Shown here piece after piece: positions 13,345 to 16,876 of a DNA stretch of 16,876 nucleotides. Location: positions 1-16,876 of the forward strand of contig CALAWF010000210.1 in the NCBI GenBank assembly GCA_937894665.1. The letters run 5' to 3'. The notes under the pieces are model-generated. The model was not told the DNA's origin, did no database searches, and was given only the letters and a program-made list of their open reading frames with translations. The stretch is from an uncultured bacterium (lineage in GTDB: Bacteria > Cyanobacteriota > Vampirovibrionia > Gastranaerophilales > Gastranaerophilaceae). The translations under genes were made by a program, and so were the position numbers. Positions within the stretch are counted from its first letter, which is position 1, and each line of letters starts with the position of its first letter.

Positions 13345-14427
13345 CTACTGTTCTTGTGCTAATTTTTCTAGTTTTAACTTTTGATCGTATTCGGTCAACA
13401 AGTCAATAAGTTCGTCCAAATCACCATCAATTACAGTCCAAACATTCAAGTTGTGATTCAATCTGTGGTCAGTTAATCTTCCTTGTGGGAAGTTGTATGT
13501 TCTGATACGTTCTGATCTATCTCCGGAACCAACTTGAGAACGACGTAAGTCTGTAATTTCTTTGGTTTGCTTTTGAACTTCCATATCATAAAGTTTTGCT
13601 TTAAGAATTTCTAAAGCACGTTCTTTGTTTTGCAACTGTGAACGTTCTTCTGTACAGAAAATCATAATCCCTGTAGGTTTGTGGAAAACTCTGGCTGCGG
13701 TTTCAACTTTGTTTACGTTTTGTCCGCCTGCACCACCTGATCTCGCTGTTGTAATTTCAACATCGTTCATATTCAAGTTAACTTCTACATCATCAACCTG
13801 TGGCATTACTGCAACTGTAGCTGTTGAAGTATGAACTCTGCCTTGAGATTCAGTAGCTGGAACTCTTTGAACACGGTGAACGCCTGATTCGTATTTCAAT
13901 CTTGAATAGATGCTATCACCCTTCATTGAGATAATAACTTCTGAAACACCACCGGCTTCGCAATCGGTTTTACTCAAAATCTGAGTTTGCCAACCCATTT
14001 TGTCAGCATATCTCAAATACATACGCATCAAATCACCAGCGAAAATGTTTGCTTCATCACCACCGGCACCACCACGGATTTCAAGCATAATATCTTTATC
14101 ATCCATTGGATCTCGAGGAAGAAGTAAAACTTTCATCTTTTCTTCAAAAACAGGGATTTTTGCTTCGTTTGTTTCTATTTCTGATTTCAAAAACTGACGC
14201 ATTTCTTCATCTTTTTCTTCGTGAAGCATTTGTTTTGCGTCTTCTATAGCTTCTGTTGTTTCTTTCCATTCGTAGTAAAGATTAACAGTTTCTTCCATAG
14301 CTTTTCTTTGTTTTGACAAGTCACGGAATTTGTTATAATCCTGAATTACGGCAGGGTCTGACAACGTTTCGCCTAATTCCTTATATTTCTTCTCAATTTG
14401 AAGAATTTTATCTAACATATCTTTCAT
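13345..14427 (-). CDS. prfA: Peptide chain release factor 1
   Basis: Recognises UAA and UAG stop codons and triggers peptide release. The 360-residue length is typical. The N-terminal helical domain is followed by EIRGGAGGDEANIFAGDL. The stop-codon-reading PxT-type motif appears as RVPATESQGRVHTS (RF1 has PAT-like; RF2 would have SPF). The catalytic GGQ motif lies in ARSGGAGGQNVNKVETAARV, near residue 235. It is the first gene of a prfA-ylxR-infB group. No Shine-Dalgarno sequence is visible upstream; a TATTAT ends 7 bases before the ATG, consistent with a leaderless transcript. An in-frame ATG three codons downstream is the alternative start. Confidence 0.97.
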   Translation of the reverse strand: MKDMLDKILQIEKKYKELGETLSDPAVIQDYNKFRDLSKQRKAMEETVNLYYEWKETTEAIEDAKQMLHEEKDEEMRQFLKSEIETNEAKIPVFEEKMKVLLLPRDPMDDKDIMLEIRGGAGGDEANIFAGDLMRMYLRYADKMGWQTQILSKTDCEAGGVSEVIISMKGDSIYSRLKYESGVHRVQRVPATESQGRVHTSTATVAVMPQVDDVEVNLNMNDVEITTARSGGAGGQNVNKVETAARVFHKPTGIMIFCTEERSQLQNKERALEILKAKLYDMEVQKQTKEITDLRRSQVGSGDRSERIRTYNFPQGRLTDHRLNHNLNVWTVIDGDLDELIDLLTEYDQKLKLEKLAQEQ

Positions 14428-14434
14428 ACTACAG

Positions 14435-14463
14435 ATAATAACAAGAACATGTTTTTTTTACAA
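14435..14463 (-). promoter_or_regulatory. Candidate leaderless promoter of prfA-ylxR-infB
   Basis: On the minus strand: TTGTAA (14463-14458), 17-base spacer containing an A run, TATTAT (14440-14435), then 7 bases to the prfA ATG. Confidence 0.5.
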
Positions 14464-14508
14464 ATAACGGTTAAGAAAAGTGAATAGACCAAACCTGTAT
14501 TCAAAAGT

Positions 14509-15426
14509 TTATTTTCGTTTCTTAATTTGATTTTTCAATTCTGCAATTTCTTCGTGGAGTTCACGAGATTTGTGTTCAAGTTGGTTATAAACTTGAGAAT
14601 TTATTTCCCCACCAATTAGAAGAAGAATTGATGTATAGTATAACCAAATCATTAGGATAAAAAACGCACCAATTGTACCATATACAAGGTTATAAGTACT
14701 TAAATTGTTAACATAAATTGAAAACCCCCAAGAACCAACTAACCAAAAAGTGGTAAAAAACAAAGTTCCCGGTAAAGCACTTTTTCTTTTAAAAGATTCA
14801 TTCCCTCTTAAATCAGGTAAGATATAATAACTCAAAAATGCCATCAAATACAATGCCAAGAATGCAACAGGCCAACGTAAAGTCAAAATAGTAATTGCAA
14901 CCCCTTTTGACATTCCAAAATGAGTTACAAGAAACATAATAATAACCTTACCAAAGATAATAATGTTAATAGTTAAAAACATTACCAAAACATTTACAAA
15001 AACCATTAAAAATGAAAGGATTCTTGTATAAATAAAGTTTCGTGTTTCTTCAACTTTATAGGCTCTGTTCAACCCTTTTAAAACAACAGCAACACCATTT
15101 GTAGAAAGAACAATTGTTGTTGTTATACCGATAATTGCAAGCAATTGTCCATGGTCAAAAATCATTGTTTCCTCTAAAACTGATTTTAAAAGATTCATCG
15201 CTTGAGTCGGCATAATATTAGACAACACATGAAGAATAGAATCCAAATATGAACGGTTTCCCATCCAGCCAAAAATCGCCATCAAGAAAAGCATAAACGG
15301 GAAAATTCCAACAACAAGCATAAATCCCATTTCTGCAGCCATCCCATAAAAATCATTTTTAATAATTGATTTTATGAGTTTTACCAGCACTCTTATTGAT
15401 TTGTATTTAAGAAATTTCTTTAGCAT
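14509..15426 (-). CDS. YihY/BrkB family inner-membrane protein
   Basis: A 305-residue polytopic membrane protein of the YihY (virulence factor BrkB) family, once misnamed RNase BN. Typical features are a basic N-terminus, FYGMAAEMGFMLVVGIFPFMLFLMA in the first membrane region, a TNGVAVVLKGLNRAYKVEETRNF segment, and the C-terminal W-x-YYTSILLLIGGEINSQ segment. About six membrane helices are visible. The last 35 residues are charged and probably coiled and cytoplasmic. Function in the family is not settled; transport or envelope roles have been suggested. The start overlaps the end of the DHH phosphoesterase gene by 7 bases, which indicates coupling. Confidence 0.88.
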   Translation of the reverse strand: MLKKFLKYKSIRVLVKLIKSIIKNDFYGMAAEMGFMLVVGIFPFMLFLMAIFGWMGNRSYLDSILHVLSNIMPTQAMNLLKSVLEETMIFDHGQLLAIIGITTTIVLSTNGVAVVLKGLNRAYKVEETRNFIYTRILSFLMVFVNVLVMFLTINIIIFGKVIIMFLVTHFGMSKGVAITILTLRWPVAFLALYLMAFLSYYILPDLRGNESFKRKSALPGTLFFTTFWLVGSWGFSIYVNNLSTYNLVYGTIGAFFILMIWLYYTSILLLIGGEINSQVYNQLEHKSRELHEEIAELKNQIKKRK

Positions 15427-16391
15427 AATTTTTTATTCTTAATCTCTTCAAGTACAAGTTTAACAGCGTGTTCAACATTTGCCTTAATTACCGCTCCTGC
15501 AGCAAGTTTATGTCCTCCGCCACCAAAAGCAGAACAAATTTGAGCAATGTCTTTTGTCTTACTCCTCATTGAAAGTTTTGAAGTTGAGGAGTTTAATTCT
15601 TTTACTACAAAGGCGATTTCAGTTGTTCTAATTGCTCTCAACTTTTCTGTCAAACCGTCTGTATAATCTTCGCCATTATAATTATATTTTTCTAAATCTT
15701 TTTTATAAACGGTTGTATATGAAATTTTATCATCATTAACAAATTTTGCTTTATTCACGCAATAGCTTTGGAATAAAACCATATCCTTTGAATTTGATTC
15801 ATAGCATTTTTGATAAATTTCAGAGGCGTCAACGCCATAGGAAAGCATTGCTCCGGCATATTCCATAGTTCTTTGTGTTGTATTTGAGAACTTGAAACAT
15901 CCCGTATCGGTAACAATTCCCGTATAAAGACAAACAGCCGTCTGTTTTGAAACTTTCCAATCTAAATCTTTTGCAATCCCAACCAAAACTTCTGCCGTTG
16001 CTGATGCAAATGGTTCAATATAATTATATTTTGCATAGCCGACATTTGTTTCGTGATGGTCGATATTTATTGTATCTTTTGCCTTGTTGAATAAAGTTTG
16101 AGCATCTCCGCATCTGTCAATTGCCGCAACATCAAGATTTATAACCAAATCGTATTCTCTTGAAAGGTCAAAATCTTCAATATTTTTAACTTCCTCAACA
16201 TATGGCAAAAACTCATAAGTTGAAGAAATCTTTGATACAGCAACCATTTCACATTTCTTTTTGTAGTTGTCTTTTATTAAAGAATACAATCCGCACATTG
16301 AACCTAGGGTGTCGCCATCAGGATTTATATGGGATACTAATAATATATTTTTAGAGTTTTTTATGCTAATATCTAATTGTTCAATGGTCAT
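15420..16391 (-). CDS. nrnA: DHH-family phosphoesterase, NrnA-like (oligoribonuclease/pAp phosphatase)
   Basis: A cytoplasmic Mn-dependent phosphoesterase expected to degrade very short RNAs and/or dephosphorylate pAp. Motifs in order: SHINPDGDTLGS (metal ligands), a VINLDVAAIDRCG segment, the DHH motif as NIDHHETN, GIVTDTGCFKFSNT, and the C-terminal DHHA1 substrate motif GGGGHKLAAGA. It has 323 residues, close to the usual 310-330. I start it at the ATG at 16391. An in-frame GTG at 16397 would add two residues, but it directly touches a candidate -10 box. No ribosome site is visible. It is divergent from the DciA-like gene, 37 bp away, and overlaps the YihY gene at its end. The specific nrnA name rests on family resemblance. 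Confidence 0.85.
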   Translation of the reverse strand: MTIEQLDISIKNSKNILLVSHINPDGDTLGSMCGLYSLIKDNYKKKCEMVAVSKISSTYEFLPYVEEVKNIEDFDLSREYDLVINLDVAAIDRCGDAQTLFNKAKDTINIDHHETNVGYAKYNYIEPFASATAEVLVGIAKDLDWKVSKQTAVCLYTGIVTDTGCFKFSNTTQRTMEYAGAMLSYGVDASEIYQKCYESNSKDMVLFQSYCVNKAKFVNDDKISYTTVYKKDLEKYNYNGEDYTDGLTEKLRAIRTTEIAFVVKELNSSTSKLSMRSKTKDIAQICSAFGGGGHKLAAGAVIKANVEHAVKLVLEEIKNKKLC

Positions 16392-16397
16392 TGCCAC

Positions 16398-16426
16398 ATC
16401 TTAGCACAAAAAATTTCGGATACCAA
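16398..16426 (-). promoter_or_regulatory. Candidate leaderless promoter of the nrnA-like gene
   Basis: On the minus strand: TTGGTA (16426-16421), 17-base spacer, TAAGAT (16403-16398), then 6 bases to the ATG at 16391. The -35 ends 2 bases from the start codon of the divergent gene. Confidence 0.4.
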
Positions 16427-16428
16427 AT

Positions 16429-16767
16429 ATGGAAAAAATTCTATACACAAGATTCAAATATATGGATGAAATTCTTGAAGATCTGATGAAAAATGCAGCT
16501 ATCCGAAAGGCAATTACTCGTGCGAATTTGTGCAAATTCTGGAGCAAAGTTGCAGGAGAAAAATTTGCACAACATTCAAGACCATATTCAATGCTTCGTG
16601 GCTCAATTATGGTTATTGCCTGTGAAACACCAACAGTTGCCCAAGAACTTATGTTACGAAAAACGCAGTTATTAGTTAAGTTTAAGCCTTATGTCGAATC
16701 TCTGAAAATGAAGTTGACTGATTTGAAATTTGATTCAAAAAAGTGGGTAGATTTACCAAAAGAGTAG
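16429..16767 (+). CDS. dciA: DciA-like (DUF721) protein, probable helicase loader
   Basis: A 112-residue protein with the DUF721 pattern: an N-terminal helix, KFWSKVAGEKFAQHSRPYSMLRGSIMVIACETPTVAQELMLRKTQLLVKF and a final LTDLKFDSKKW strand. This fits 'W..v.G..ia.hs.p..l..g.L.v.v.s...a.eL.....ll..l'. DciA is the ancestral bacterial loader or partner of the replicative helicase DnaB; the name is transferred from the family. It is short for some DciA proteins but contains the core KH-like domain. It starts 37 bp from the divergent nrnA-like gene, so its own promoter must lie in or near that gene's 5' end; I saw no convincing one. A degraded dispersed repeat follows 7 bp after the stop. Confidence 0.72.
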   Translation: MEKILYTRFKYMDEILEDLMKNAAIRKAITRANLCKFWSKVAGEKFAQHSRPYSMLRGSIMVIACETPTVAQELMLRKTQLLVKFKPYVESLKMKLTDLKFDSKKWVDLPKE

Positions 16768-16774
16768 AAGAATA

Positions 16775-16802
16775 CGTCATTCTGAGAGATAATCTGGAGA
16801 AT
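16775..16802. repeat. Degraded copy of the CGTCATTCTGAG dispersed repeat
   Basis: CGTCATTCTGAG (16775-16786) is identical to 5410-5421; the following GCGAAGCGA core has been lost and AATCTGGAGAAT remains. Another CGTCATCC lies at 16823. This type of repeat tends to occur in clusters in intergenic DNA. Confidence 0.5.
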
Positions 16803-16851
16803 ATGGAATATTATTTCAAGTTCGTCATCCTTGTATGTGTTAAGTAATTCG

Positions 16852-16857
16852 TTGACA
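16852..16857 (+). promoter_or_regulatory. Possible -35 box at the window edge
   Basis: TTGACA is followed by an A/T-rich run. A -10 with 17-base spacing would lie just past the end of the window, so the call cannot be completed here. Confidence 0.3.
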
Positions 16858-16876
16858 AAAAAGTTTTTAAATAATA

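Overview
This AT-rich window (roughly one third G+C by eye) looks like chromosome from a small-genome, gut-type bacterium. My best guess is the non-photosynthetic cyanobacterial sister group (Vampirovibrionia/Melainabacteria, Gastranaerophilales). The reasons are two prepilin-like proteins with the F-TLAEVLITLGIIGVVAAITIP-type N-terminus that is very common in those genomes, a separate glyQ, and DUF2993 and GerMN proteins as seen in cyanobacteria. This is inference from protein style, not a database search. No tRNA, rRNA or CRISPR array was seen, and no gene-free stretch reaches 300 bases; the longest is 5256-5500, which is packed with short repeats.

Layout. 1-1200: a frameshifted prepilin gene (59-815, minus) divergent from a small HTH gene (936-1163, plus), then a strong bidirectional terminator. 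1201-5255: glyQ followed by two tandem paralogous amino-acid permeases (minus), with a promoter and a palindrome upstream. 5256-5500: tandem purine repeats and two kinds of dispersed palindromic repeat. 5501-5728: a small unknown protein with an internal duplication. 5834-8832: operon rbfA-truB-DUF2993-GerMN-HicB-like (minus). 8877-9886: a second divergent HTH/prepilin pair. 9947-10489: a REP-like palindrome and a frameshifted REP-associated tyrosine transposase (RAYT) that carries the same palindrome inside its reading frame. 10575-14427: prfA-ylxR-infB (minus). 14509-16391: nrnA-like DHH phosphoesterase and a YihY membrane protein (minus). 16429-16767: a DciA-like (DUF721) gene (plus), then a degraded repeat and a possible -35 box at the window edge.

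How it fits together. The core is a translation block (RF1, YlxR, IF2, RbfA, TruB, plus GlyQ nearby). The usual ylxR-infB-rbfA-truB order is kept but is split between infB and rbfA by about 1.7 kb holding the HTH/prepilin pair and the RAYT/REP unit. The most unusual feature is that the same arrangement occurs twice, with unrelated flanks: a 74-75 residue HTH protein divergent from a prepilin, with a dyad symmetry at the shared promoters. I infer a regulator-pilin cassette. One copy of the pilin is switched off by an exact 7-bp tandem duplication, which could be a reversible phase-variation event or simple decay.
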